From Pseudomonadota bacterium (lineage in GTDB: Bacteria > Pseudomonadota > Alphaproteobacteria > Rhizobiales > Xanthobacteraceae), in contig JAEWFG010000067.1 in NCBI GenBank assembly GCA_023388935.1, positions 1 through 64,000 on the forward strand: a stretch of DNA of 64,000 nucleotides, in the 5' to 3' direction. Of this stretch, positions 8,091-16,739 are shown in pieces. The notes under the pieces are model-generated. The model did not search any database. It saw only the letters and a list, made by a program, of their open reading frames with translations, and had not been told where the DNA came from. The number at the start of each line of letters is the position of its first letter. Position 1 is the stretch's first letter. Both the position numbers and the translations under genes were made by a program.

Positions 8091-9731
8091 ATGCCGAATC
8101 GTTTGCCGATGCCGCCTGCGGAACAACTGCTCAACGCCCCCGAATTCACCGTTTCCGAGCTCTCGCTGTCCCTGAAACGGACGGTCGAGGACGCCTTTGG
8201 CCATGTCCGGGTGCGCGGCGAGATCTCGGGCTTTCGCGGGCCCCACTCCTCCGGCCATTGCTATTTCGCGCTCAAGGACGAGAGCGCCAAGATCGAGGCG
8301 GTGATCTGGAAGGGCGTCCATGGCCGCATGCGCTTCAAGCCCCAGGAAGGGCTCGAGGTCATCGCCACCGGCAAGCTCACCACCTATCCGGGCTCCTCGA
8401 AGTACCAGATCGTGATCGAGGCGCTGGAGCCCGCCGGCATCGGCGCGCTGATGGCGCTGATGGAGGAGCGCAAGAAGAAGCTCGCGGCCGAAGGCCTGTT
8501 CGATGAGGCGCGAAAACAGCTCCTGCCGTGGTTGCCGGAGGTGATCGGCGTCGTGACCTCGCCGACCGGCGCCGTGATCCGGGACATCCTGCATCGGCTC
8601 GAGGATCGCTTTCCGCGTCGCGTGCTGGTGTGGCCGGTCAAGGTGCAGGGCGAAGGTTCGGCCGAACAGGTCGCGGCCGCGATCCGCGGCTTCAATGCGC
8701 TGCCCGAGGGCGGCAAGATTCCGCGCCCCGACGTGCTGATCGTCGCGCGTGGCGGCGGCTCGCTGGAGGACCTCTGGTCGTTCAACGAGGAGATCGTGGT
8801 GCGGGCTGCTGCCGAGAGCATGATCCCGCTGATCTCGGCGGTGGGGCACGAGACCGACATCACACTGATCGATTTCGTCGCCGACAAGCGCGCGCCGACG
8901 CCGACGGCGGCGGCCGAGATGGCGGTGCCGGTGCGCAGCGAATTGTTCGTCGAGGTCGCCGACCTCGCACGGCGCACGCGCGCCTATTGGCAGCGCGCCC
9001 ATGAGAGCCGCCGCAGCGAGCTGCGTGCGGCCGCGCGCGCACTGCCGGCAGCCGGCGATCTGCTCGCGATCCCGCGGCAGCGGCTGGATTCGGCAGGCGC
9101 TGCCCTGCCCCGCGGGCTCAAGGCCAACACCCATGCGCATTTCCGCAGGTTCACCGCCGCCAGCGCGAAGCTGACGCTGCGCGTGCTGCACGGCCAGATC
9201 GCGCAGGCCGATCACCGGCTCACCGTGTGCGGCGAGCGGCTCGGCCTGTCCGCACGTTCGCTGCTGCGGCAGCGGCGTGACCGCTTTGCCGGGCTCGAGA
9301 TTCGCTTGCGCGCCTCAAAGCTCTCCAACGCGCAGGCGCAGCGCAACGCGATTGCCCGCCAGCGCGAACGCACGCATCGCCTTGCCGAGCGCGCCAGCCG
9401 CGCGCTCGTCACATTGTTGCAGCGGTTAGATGCCCGCGTCGAGAACAGCGGCAAGCTGCTCTCGGCCCTGTCCTATCGCAGCGTGCTCGCGCGCGGTTTC
9501 GCGCTGGTGCGCGACGACGCCGGCCATCCCCTGCATTCGGCAGATTCGATCGGGCCGAATGCGCGGCTCGAGATCGAGTTTGCGGACGGCCGCGTTGCGG
9601 CGACTGCGGACGCGGATCGCCCTGCCCCGGCCGCCAGGCGCGCGCCATCGCAGCCGAAGCCGGCCGCGCAAGACGCCAAGCCCGCGCCGAAGCGCACGGC
9701 CAAGCCGGTGGATCAGGGCAGTTTGTTCTGA
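8091..9731 (+). CDS. xseA: Exodeoxyribonuclease VII large subunit
   Basis: XseA is the catalytic subunit of exonuclease VII, which degrades single-stranded DNA in both directions together with XseB. The protein has 546 residues. The N-terminal OB fold (FTVSELSLSLKRTVEDAFGHVRVRGEISGFRG) is followed by the nuclease core with VIGVVTSPTGAVIRDI, VARGGGSLEDLWSFNEE and SAVGHETDITL. A long helical region (about 280-450) and a basic, Ala/Pro/Lys-rich tail complete it. The tail after residue 500 is low-complexity and probably disordered. xseB is not in this window. Confidence 0.97.
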   Translation: MPNRLPMPPAEQLLNAPEFTVSELSLSLKRTVEDAFGHVRVRGEISGFRGPHSSGHCYFALKDESAKIEAVIWKGVHGRMRFKPQEGLEVIATGKLTTYPGSSKYQIVIEALEPAGIGALMALMEERKKKLAAEGLFDEARKQLLPWLPEVIGVVTSPTGAVIRDILHRLEDRFPRRVLVWPVKVQGEGSAEQVAAAIRGFNALPEGGKIPRPDVLIVARGGGSLEDLWSFNEEIVVRAAAESMIPLISAVGHETDITLIDFVADKRAPTPTAAAEMAVPVRSELFVEVADLARRTRAYWQRAHESRRSELRAAARALPAAGDLLAIPRQRLDSAGAALPRGLKANTHAHFRRFTAASAKLTLRVLHGQIAQADHRLTVCGERLGLSARSLLRQRRDRFAGLEIRLRASKLSNAQAQRNAIARQRERTHRLAERASRALVTLLQRLDARVENSGKLLSALSYRSVLARGFALVRDDAGHPLHSADSIGPNARLEIEFADGRVAATADADRPAPAARRAPSQPKPAAQDAKPAPKRTAKPVDQGSLF

Positions 9732-9795
9732 AAGCGGGGCGGCGGCGCCCAGCTCTCGTCAGAGCGGAGCACAGAACGGCAGCGTACGCAGTCTC

Positions 9796-9972
9796 GTGTC
9801 CCGGACAAGCGAAGCACAGATCCGGGACCCAGGAACCAAAACCTCCCTAGCAACATGGGCCCCGGCTCTGCAGCGCACCGCCAGAGTGGCGCTGCGCTGC
9901 GTCCGGGGCACGACCGCGAAATGCGGCGCACGCCTCGCCACGTCGTCATTGCGAGCGCAGCGAAGCAATGAT
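9796..9972. repeat. Two adjacent dispersed repeats
   Basis: The first element (9796-9911) has nested inverted arms: GTGTCCCGGAC at 9796-9806 against GTCCGGGGCAC at 9901-9911 (one mismatch), and inside it AGATCCGGGACCCA against TGGGCCCCGGCTCT. The second element (9946-9972, CGTCATTGCGAGCGCAGCGAAGCAAT) is another motif very common in Bradyrhizobium intergenic regions. Together they fill most of the gap after xseA. No gene is seen in them. Confidence 0.7.
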
Positions 9973-9997
9973 GGTGTGGCGGCAGCAGGTGGCCCGC

Positions 9998-10171
9998 CTA
10001 CCGGCAGGACAATCCCGCGTCGATCGTGGTCCAGAAGCCGCAATGTTCCGGCGCACGTTGCGGTGCGCCGGCGTGGGCTTCGAACAGGAAGACCGCGGCG
10101 CTGAAGACGATCAGTGCGGAGGAGAAGAGAACAAAGCGGTTGCGCATGTTCGATGCGTCAATCGACATCAT
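9998..10171 (-). CDS. Small secreted or membrane-anchored hypothetical protein
   Basis: A 57-residue frame starting MMSIDASNMRNRFVLFSSAL, with one hydrophobic stretch (FVLFSSALIVFSAAVFLFEAHAG) that reads as a signal peptide or anchor. A short tail with two cysteines (EHCGFWTTIDAGLSC) follows. The alternative start is the Met at 10147. No good ribosome binding site is visible. The hydrophobic segment followed by a possible cleavage site (EAHAG-APQ) argues for a real gene, but the length is short and no function is assigned. Confidence 0.45.
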   Translation of the reverse strand: MMSIDASNMRNRFVLFSSALIVFSAAVFLFEAHAGAPQRAPEHCGFWTTIDAGLSCR

Positions 10172-10450
10172 GGTCGAATTATGGCGTGACCGCAGACTGA
10201 AACCGGCACGGCGCGCCATCCGTAATTTCCCGGTCGGCCATCATGTCCCGTGCAGGGCGGCGGTCGATGCGGGGCTGTCCGCCTCATGTTGTTCCTCGGG
10301 CGGCCCCGCTTCGCTCGGCAGCCCAACCGAGCGGCCTTGTATGCATTATCCCAGTTGCCAGCACCGGGCACTTCGCTTTACATGCCGCCAATTCACCCTC
10401 GGATAATCGCCGGGGCTCAAGAACCGCATGAGTTGTCGGAGGGAAGGCGC

Positions 10451-11515
10451 ATGGCGCGCAACATCCTGATCCTCGGGGCTTCCTACGGCTCCCTGCTGGG
10501 CACGAAGCTCCTGATGGCGGGGCACAACGTCACCCTGGTTTGCCGCTCCAAGACCGCGGAGCTGATCAATCGTGATGGGACCGAGGTGCGCATCAAGTTG
10601 CGCGACGAGGCAGTGCACCGTGCGATCTTCTCGCGCGACCTGCCCGGCAAGCTCGACGCGGTGACCCCGGCCGATGTCGACGTCTCCCGCTACGACATGG
10701 TCGGCCTTGCGATGCAGGAGCCGCAATACACCAACCACACGGTCCGCGTTCTCATGGTCAAGATCGCCACGGCCAAGCTGCCGTGCCTGTCGATCATGAA
10801 CATGCCGCCGCTGCCCTATCTGAAGCGGATCCCCTCGCTCGCAGGCATGGATCTCGAGGAGGCCTATACCAATGCCCAGGTGTGGGAGCGCTTCGAGCCG
10901 GGACTGGTGACACTCTGCTCGCCCGATCCGCAGGCCTTCCGCCCGCCGGAAGAGGCGGCGAACGTGCTCCATGTCGGCCTGCCCACGAACTTCAAGGCGT
11001 CAGCGTTCGCCGACGACAAGCACAACAAGGTGCTGCGCGAGCTCGAAGCCGACATCGACGCGGTGACGCTCGACGGCCACGACGTACCGGTGAAGCTGAA
11101 AGTGTTCGACTCACTGTTCGTGCCGCTGGCGAAATGGTCGATGCTCTTGACTGGCAACTACCGTTGCATCACGCCGCACGAGCCGCAGTCGATCCGCGAC
11201 GCCGTGCACGGCGATCTCGCGCGCTCGCAGACGATCTATGATCATGTCGACGCGATCGCCCGCCGCCTCGGCGCCGATCCGCAGGACCAGGTCCCGTTCG
11301 CGAAATACGCCAAGGCCGCGGAAAGCCTGCTCAAGCCGTCATCGGCCGCGCGCGCGGTCGCGAGCGGCGCGCCCTTCATCGAGCGTGTCGACCTCCTGGT
11401 GAAGCTGATCTCGCATCAGCTCGGCGTGCCCAATGCCGAGATCGATCGCACGGTCGAGACCGTGGACCAGAAGCTGAACGAGAAAATCGTGCACGGTGGA
11501 TCCGGCGCGCAGTAG
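10451..11515 (+). CDS. Ketopantoate reductase-like NAD(P)-binding protein (ApbA/PanE N-terminal fold)
   Basis: A 354-residue oxidoreductase-like protein. The N-terminus MARNILILGASYGSLLGTKL is a Rossmann fold (GASYGS in place of the usual GxGxxG), and VTLVCRSKTAELINRDG fits the ketopantoate reductase family. The C-terminal helical half (VFDSLFVPLAKWSMLLTGNYRC) is diverged from true PanE. ATG at 10451 with GGAGGGAAGGC ahead is the clear start; the frame is open upstream to 10250 without coding character. It stands alone. The first glycine motif is altered, so both catalysis and substrate are uncertain. Confidence 0.75.
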   Translation: MARNILILGASYGSLLGTKLLMAGHNVTLVCRSKTAELINRDGTEVRIKLRDEAVHRAIFSRDLPGKLDAVTPADVDVSRYDMVGLAMQEPQYTNHTVRVLMVKIATAKLPCLSIMNMPPLPYLKRIPSLAGMDLEEAYTNAQVWERFEPGLVTLCSPDPQAFRPPEEAANVLHVGLPTNFKASAFADDKHNKVLRELEADIDAVTLDGHDVPVKLKVFDSLFVPLAKWSMLLTGNYRCITPHEPQSIRDAVHGDLARSQTIYDHVDAIARRLGADPQDQVPFAKYAKAAESLLKPSSAARAVASGAPFIERVDLLVKLISHQLGVPNAEIDRTVETVDQKLNEKIVHGGSGAQ

Positions 11516-11833
11516 CGCGCCGTTTCTGGTCCCTATCGAGCAGCGTCCGCGCTCACGCACTCAGGAATGATTGAAGCCAGATCAGGCCGGCGGCGCCACG
11601 GACAGTTCCGGGTGTGACGCGCAAGCAACTCGACACGCGGACGTCTTCCATCGCGCCTCGATCACGCGAACGTGTCGGGCTCGCCTTCTTGTCTCTCTGA
11701 CAGTCGCGCGCAACATGCGCTTGCCGAATTACCCTCGGCGCAGCTTGCTTTGGTCGCCGGCTCCGCAGCGGATCGGCTCCAGAGCGCGAGCTCGATAGCC
11801 GACAACAATAACAGAAGACCAAGACCAGCAAAA
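11516..11833. other. Intergenic region without a recognised gene
   Basis: This 318-base stretch lies between the ketopantoate-reductase-like gene and the cysteine-cluster gene. A minus-strand frame (11553-11831) ends in a weakly protein-like sequence (TPGTVRGAAGLIWLQSFLSA) but has no convincing start or homology. No repeat, RNA or clear promoter is recognised. It may contain the promoter of the downstream gene. Confidence 0.4.
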
Positions 11834-12652
11834 ATGGATCAGGCGATGCTGAGCGTCGTCCGCGCGGTAGAGGCAGGCGCGACGACGATGAGGAGCGTGA
11901 TTGACGCTACCGGACTATCCCGCCTCAAGACCGAGCGTGCGTTGAATGCGCTGGAGAAGCAGAAGCTGCTGGTCCGCGATGGCCAGGGTTTTCGCGCGAC
12001 CGGGCTGCCGAAAACGCCACTGCCCGCACGGCAGTGCGGTTCGTGCAACGCCTGCTGCGATATCCTCGAAGTGGCCGGCGTCGACAAGCCGGTGAACCAG
12101 CTCTGCAAGCATTGGCAGGCGGGCACCGGATGCACCATCTACGACCGCCGTCCGCAGATGTGCCGGTCATTCGTCTGCGCCTGGCTGCAGGGCCATCTCG
12201 ACGACGACTGGTTTCCCGCCAAGTCCGGCATCGTGGTGCATTTCAGCCAGGACGCAGTGAACGTCACCGTCGATGACGATTGTCCCGATCGCTGGCGCGA
12301 TGAGCCGTATTTCAGCAAGCTCGTCGAATGGTCGCTGAACGGGATCAGACGAATCGGAAACCGCGGCTACGCAACCCTTGTCGTTTCCGGCGCCGACAGG
12401 TTCCTCCTGCTCGGACGCACCGTCGTTCCCGATCCGACGCTGTTCGGAACTGCCTTCCTGCCGCTCACTGCCGACACCTTCCGGTTCTGGCGGGCGACAT
12501 CCCAGGAGCACTTACGGCGGCTGCATGAGCGCATCGCCGAGATCGAGCGGATCAGGCAGGAATTCGGGGCCTGCGCGATTCCCGGGAACGAGGACGACGA
12601 TCCTCAATCTCCCTACCGGCCCGCACTTCTAAGGTTGTCGAATCACGCCTGA
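11834..12652 (+). CDS. YkgJ-type cysteine-cluster protein with N-terminal winged helix
   Basis: A 272-residue protein. Residues 1-55 look like a helix-turn-helix (MRSVIDATGLSRLKTERALNALEKQKLL). Residues about 65-115 carry the YkgJ/Fli-B-like cysteine cluster: CGSCNACC, then CKHWQAGTGCTIYDRRPQMC and SFVC, eight cysteines in all that probably bind zinc or an iron-sulfur cluster. The rest is unassigned. ATG at 11834 is chosen because conserved sequence begins there; the ribosome binding site is weak. The coupling of a DNA-binding-like domain with a metal cluster hints at metal- or redox-dependent regulation, but no target is known. Confidence 0.75.
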   Translation: MDQAMLSVVRAVEAGATTMRSVIDATGLSRLKTERALNALEKQKLLVRDGQGFRATGLPKTPLPARQCGSCNACCDILEVAGVDKPVNQLCKHWQAGTGCTIYDRRPQMCRSFVCAWLQGHLDDDWFPAKSGIVVHFSQDAVNVTVDDDCPDRWRDEPYFSKLVEWSLNGIRRIGNRGYATLVVSGADRFLLLGRTVVPDPTLFGTAFLPLTADTFRFWRATSQEHLRRLHERIAEIERIRQEFGACAIPGNEDDDPQSPYRPALLRLSNHA

Positions 12653-12757
12653 ACTGCGCCGTGGGCAACACGGCGTGATTCGCGCTGTAGCGCTCGACGC
12701 GCCCCGGCCGGGTTGATAAGCCCCTGTCCGCGAATGACGGGGACTTGAGTCGGGGAC

Positions 12758-14269
12758 ATGACGGTTGCGATCGAGATGGGGCAGACCACGGCAGGCGCCG
12801 CGGCGGCCATGGACCTCGAAGAACTGCTGGCGACCCGCCTCCTGGTGCAGGGCAATTCGGGCTCCGGCAAGTCGCATCTGCTGCGCCGGCTCCTCGAACA
12901 GAGCGCGCCCTGGGTGCAGCAGGCCATCATCGATCCCGAAGGCGATTTCGTCACGCTGGCCGGGCGCTTCGGCCATCTGGTGATCGACGCCGAGGATCAC
13001 ACCGAGCGCGGCCTTCAGGTCGCCGGCGAGCGCGCGCGGCTGCATCGCGTCTCCACCGTGCTCAATCTCGAAGGGCTCGACGCCGAGAACCAGATGCGCC
13101 GTGCGGCGGCGTTCCTCGGCGGCATGTTCGACGTGGACCGCGACCATTGGTACCCGATGCTGGTGGTGGTGGACGAGGCCCAGCTGTTCGCGCCGGCCGT
13201 CGCCGGCGAGGTGTCGGACGAGGCACGAAAACTTTCGCTCGGCGCCATGACCAATCTGATGTGCCGCGGCCGCAAGCGCGGCCTTGCCGGCATCATCGCG
13301 ACCCAGCGCCTGGCAAAGCTCGCCAAGAACGTCGCGGCCGAAGCCTCGAACTTCCTGATGGGCCGAACCTTCCTCGATATCGACATGGCGCGCGCCGCCG
13401 ATCTGCTTGGCATGGAGCGGCGGCAGGCCGAATCCTTTCGCGATCTCGAACGCGGACAGTTCATGGCGCTCGGCCCGGCGCTGTCGCGACGCCCGTTGCG
13501 TTTGCATATCGGCGCGACCGACACCCAGCCGCGCAACTCCACGCCGCGGCTGATGCCGCTGCCGGAAGCAACGCTGAAGGACGTGCGGGCCGTGATCCTG
13601 GCCGCGCCGCCGCCCGATGCGAGCCGGCCACAGCGCCGGCCTGCACCGGATCTGCTCGAACAGCTCCGCGCCGCGAAGGCCGCCGCGCCGGAGGTCCGGG
13701 CCGAGCCAATCGAAGTACCGGTCAGCGCCGAAGAGCTGGCGGAGCGGCGCGAACGTGTCGACCGCACCTTGCGCGCGGTGCTCGCCGAGCCCGACGCCGG
13801 CTTCCGCGCCATCGGCGTGCTCTATCAGGAGTTCGTAGTCCGCTGCCGTATCGAAGGGCTCGGCTCCGCCGTCCCCGACCTCAACGAATTCCGCCGCATG
13901 CTGACGCATGCACGGGCCGGGCTCGGCACTGATCTCGCCGAGGACGACGCCTGGCAGGACGTCTCTCTGCGTGCCTCGATCCTGCCCGACGACATGCAGG
14001 GCGTCTTCATGATGATCGCGCGCGCAGCAAAAGAAGGCTGGCCCTGCCCCGGCGACGCCGCGATCGCGCGGGCCTATGGCTCGCACTCCCTGCGCCGGGC
14101 GCAACGCCTGCTCGGCTACATGGAAGAGCAGGGTCTGATCGTGTGCCAGCTTGACGGGGGCGGCCGCAGGATCGTGACGCTGGTGGAATTGGCCTGGGCT
14201 ACAGCGCCGGGCGATCCCAATGGCGACGATCTGCCGGCGGAGCCGGCTCAGAGCGTGGCGTCCGCTTGA
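12758..14269 (+). CDS. HerA-like ATP-binding protein (DUF87 family)
   Basis: A 503-residue P-loop ATPase of the HerA/FtsK superfamily. Walker A is GNSGSGKS (residues 32-39) and Walker B is LVVVDEAQ (Asp139-Glu140). The stretch IATQRLAKLAKNVAAEASNFLMGRTF is the sensor/arginine region seen in HerA-type helicases. Residues 280-500 are helical and end in a winged-helix-like part. Archaeal HerA works with NurA; here no nuclease gene is adjacent, so the protein may act alone or with a distant partner in DNA translocation. It is not part of an evident operon. Confidence 0.8.
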   Translation: MTVAIEMGQTTAGAAAAMDLEELLATRLLVQGNSGSGKSHLLRRLLEQSAPWVQQAIIDPEGDFVTLAGRFGHLVIDAEDHTERGLQVAGERARLHRVSTVLNLEGLDAENQMRRAAAFLGGMFDVDRDHWYPMLVVVDEAQLFAPAVAGEVSDEARKLSLGAMTNLMCRGRKRGLAGIIATQRLAKLAKNVAAEASNFLMGRTFLDIDMARAADLLGMERRQAESFRDLERGQFMALGPALSRRPLRLHIGATDTQPRNSTPRLMPLPEATLKDVRAVILAAPPPDASRPQRRPAPDLLEQLRAAKAAAPEVRAEPIEVPVSAEELAERRERVDRTLRAVLAEPDAGFRAIGVLYQEFVVRCRIEGLGSAVPDLNEFRRMLTHARAGLGTDLAEDDAWQDVSLRASILPDDMQGVFMMIARAAKEGWPCPGDAAIARAYGSHSLRRAQRLLGYMEEQGLIVCQLDGGGRRIVTLVELAWATAPGDPNGDDLPAEPAQSVASA

Positions 14270-14290
14270 TTGCTGCCACGAAGAAGGTGC

Positions 14291-14412
14291 GCTCCCTCTC
14301 CCGCTTGCGGGAGAGGGTTGGGGAGAGGGTATCTCCGCAATGAACGCTCCCACCGCGGAGCGAGCTCTCACCCGCGCCTTCGGCGCGACCTCTCCCGCAA
14401 GCGGGAGAGGTT
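14291..14412. repeat. Dispersed inverted-repeat element (CCCTCTCCCGC family)
   Basis: Two perfect hairpins face each other: CCCTCTCCCGC-TT-GCGGGAGAGGG (14294-14317) and CCTCTCCCGC-AA-GCGGGAGAGG (14389-14410). This is a widespread rhizobial intergenic element. It lies between the converging HerA-like gene and the TonB receptor gene and could terminate both transcripts. Confidence 0.8.
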
Positions 14413-14426
14413 ACGGAACTCGTGGC

Positions 14427-16739
14427 TCAGAATGTGCCCGCCATAGTGAGGCGAAACGTCAGTGGCTCGACCGGGTGCAGCACGTAATCCATCACGCCGG
14501 TCTGGCAGACCGCCGTTGGCGCGATGCCCGATGTGCAGAGATTGGTGAGCGTATCGGTCTTGAGCAGCGAGCCATAGGCATAGGTGATCTGGTTCGCTTG
14601 CACATTGAAGAGATTGAGCACGTCGAGCTGAAGGCGCCAGCCATTGTCGATGCGATAGCCGAGGCGGCCATTGAAGACGCTGGTCGCAGACGAGCGGAAC
14701 GCGTTGTCTTCCGTCAGCGGGCTCGACGCCAGATAGCGCCAGCGCAAGGCGCCGAACCAGCCGGTCTTCTCGCCGAGGGTGACACCGACTGACGCCACCA
14801 TCGCCGGCGCGTTCGGAATGTAGTTGCCGGGTGCGTTGCCGATCTGCGCTTCGGGATAGCCGGCAAGCGATGCATAGACCTCTGCCTGCTCGCTGTCGTA
14901 ACCGCGAAAGCGCGCATGCGTCGTCGCGAGATCGGCGTCGATGTCGATCCAGGATCTCGGGCGGTAGTGGTTGGTCCATTCGAAACCGTAGCGACGGCTG
15001 GCGCGGGTCGCCGAGGTGTCGCCAGCATCGCCGGAGAACAGGATCTCGGAATCCTGGTCGAGGATGAAGATGCTGAGCGAGGTGTCGAGGTTGGGGATGA
15101 TCCTGCTACGGACGCCAACCTCTGCGCCCCTGGTACGCACCAGCAACGGCGACGGCGTGAGTCTTGTCGCGGGATCGCCGGGGTCTTCCGTTGTCGTCGC
15201 GCCACGGGCATCGTTCGAGTGCATGCCGTAGCCGGCGCCAAAGAAAAATTCGGTCTGGTTGAACGGGCCGAGCACCATCCTGAACTTCGGGCTGCCGAGC
15301 GCAGCGTTGACGCTTCCGGAATTGTTGGAGTTGAACAGCGAGGTGACATTGGCAGTGTAATAGTCGCCGCGCCAGCCGACGATGGTCCGGAGCCAATCGG
15401 TCCAGCGCACGGTGTTTTCGGCATAGACGCCGACGCTGCCCTCGCCGACCTTGTCGCTGCGGGTGTTGGAGAGGAAGCCGCGCTGGAAGGTGTTGGTCAG
15501 CGCCAGATCGATCGCGTCGTAGCGCGATTGCAGGCCGAACGTCGTCTGCATCGGAAGACCGGCGAACGAGCCGTTCAGCGTGCGCGAGATATTGGCGCCG
15601 GCCATGAGACGATCGTCGTGCTGGTGGAACTGGTCGCCGAACACGGGATCACTGAGGAAATAGGTGAAGTTATTGAAGAGATCGAGCTGGCTCTTCACGA
15701 CATAGGCGTTCGCCGTCCAGGAGCCGACATCGTCACTCTGCGCCACGCGCGCCGAAAGCGCGAAGCGATTGGTGTTGCCACCATCGGTCGGGTCTTCCGC
15801 GCCGAACCGGCCGAGCAGGCCGCTGGCGATGGCGCGCTGTGGCACCTGGTCGGTCGAATTCCATTTGTTCGCATAGGCCATTCCGGTGACGGATACGCCG
15901 TCGGTCGCAGTGCCCTGGCTGTAGCGCACGAGGCCGTTCAGCTTCTTCGCATTGTCCGGATTGTCCCAGGGACCGTTGTAGGTGCCGATCTCGCCGGCGA
16001 CGAGCAGCGAACCGTCGCCGACTTTCGCGGAGTCCATGCCGAGCAGGCGGCGATAGCCGAAGCTGCCCGCGGTCACCTGCGCGAGACCCCTGGTGCGGTC
16101 GATCAGGCCGATATGCACGCTGCCGACCGAGGCGAAATCGCCCTCGTCGGCGAAATAAGGTCCCTTGCGCACGTCCATCGCGGCGATGGTTTCCGGGATC
16201 AACCAGTTGAGATCGGCATAGCCTTGCCCGTGCGCGTGGGTGCGCATGTTGACGGGAACGTCGTCGACATAGATGGCGAGGTCGGTGCCGTGATCGAGGT
16301 TATAGCCGCGCAGAAAATACTGGTTGGCTTTGCCCTCGCCGGAATGCTGGGTCACGATCAGCCCCGGCACGGCTTCGAGCACTTCTCCCGGCCGTGTGAA
16401 GGGACGCGCGTTGAGCTCCTCGCCCGAGAACGTCATCTCGCTCGCCATGCTCGGCTGGATCTTTACGCCGGAAGCGACGCTGCGCGAATCCGCTGCTTGC
16501 GCTTCTGCCGGATCGACGACGATGCGATCGCTGGCAGGGGCTGGCTTGCTGAGCCGAGGGGATGCAGGCCGCTTCTTCTGCCGTGACGTCTCCCCGCCGC
16601 TGACCTGGATCGGCGGCAGCTCGCGTGCGTCATCGCCGCTCTGCGCGAAGGCGCTGCCGTCATCCGCAAGAAGCACCAGGGCCGAGAGTGCCGTCAGCGT
16701 GCCGCCGCGTCGGCCAGGATCAGGCCGCCTCGGTGGCAT
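14427..16739 (-). CDS. TonB-dependent outer-membrane receptor, probably for nickel
   Basis: About 770 residues. A signal peptide (RRGGTLTALSALVLLADDGSAFAQ) precedes the plug domain with LEAVPGLIVTQHSGEGKANQ, FLRGYNLDHGTDLAIYVDDV and NMRTHAHGQGYADLNWLIPE. A 22-strand-type barrel follows, ending in the outer-membrane-typical terminal Phe (LTMAGTF). The His-containing plug loop (MRTHAHGQGYAD) is a plausible metal contact. The gene overlaps the NiCoT permease gene by about 20 bases if it starts at 16739 (other in-frame starts lie at 16769 and 16784). It shares the NikR-like operator at 17828. Nickel or a nickel chelate as substrate is inferred from this context. Confidence 0.88.
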   Translation of the reverse strand: MPPRRPDPGRRGGTLTALSALVLLADDGSAFAQSGDDARELPPIQVSGGETSRQKKRPASPRLSKPAPASDRIVVDPAEAQAADSRSVASGVKIQPSMASEMTFSGEELNARPFTRPGEVLEAVPGLIVTQHSGEGKANQYFLRGYNLDHGTDLAIYVDDVPVNMRTHAHGQGYADLNWLIPETIAAMDVRKGPYFADEGDFASVGSVHIGLIDRTRGLAQVTAGSFGYRRLLGMDSAKVGDGSLLVAGEIGTYNGPWDNPDNAKKLNGLVRYSQGTATDGVSVTGMAYANKWNSTDQVPQRAIASGLLGRFGAEDPTDGGNTNRFALSARVAQSDDVGSWTANAYVVKSQLDLFNNFTYFLSDPVFGDQFHQHDDRLMAGANISRTLNGSFAGLPMQTTFGLQSRYDAIDLALTNTFQRGFLSNTRSDKVGEGSVGVYAENTVRWTDWLRTIVGWRGDYYTANVTSLFNSNNSGSVNAALGSPKFRMVLGPFNQTEFFFGAGYGMHSNDARGATTTEDPGDPATRLTPSPLLVRTRGAEVGVRSRIIPNLDTSLSIFILDQDSEILFSGDAGDTSATRASRRYGFEWTNHYRPRSWIDIDADLATTHARFRGYDSEQAEVYASLAGYPEAQIGNAPGNYIPNAPAMVASVGVTLGEKTGWFGALRWRYLASSPLTEDNAFRSSATSVFNGRLGYRIDNGWRLQLDVLNLFNVQANQITYAYGSLLKTDTLTNLCTSGIAPTAVCQTGVMDYVLHPVEPLTFRLTMAGTF

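Noticed and set aside
11553..11831. 92-codon minus-strand frame
   Set aside because: No start signal, no homology, mostly Arg/Ser-rich; only its last ~20 residues look protein-like, which is not enough for a gene or a pseudogene call.
14916..16586. 556-codon plus-strand frame opposite the TonB receptor
   Set aside because: Shadow of the TonB receptor gene; no start signal or recognisable domain.
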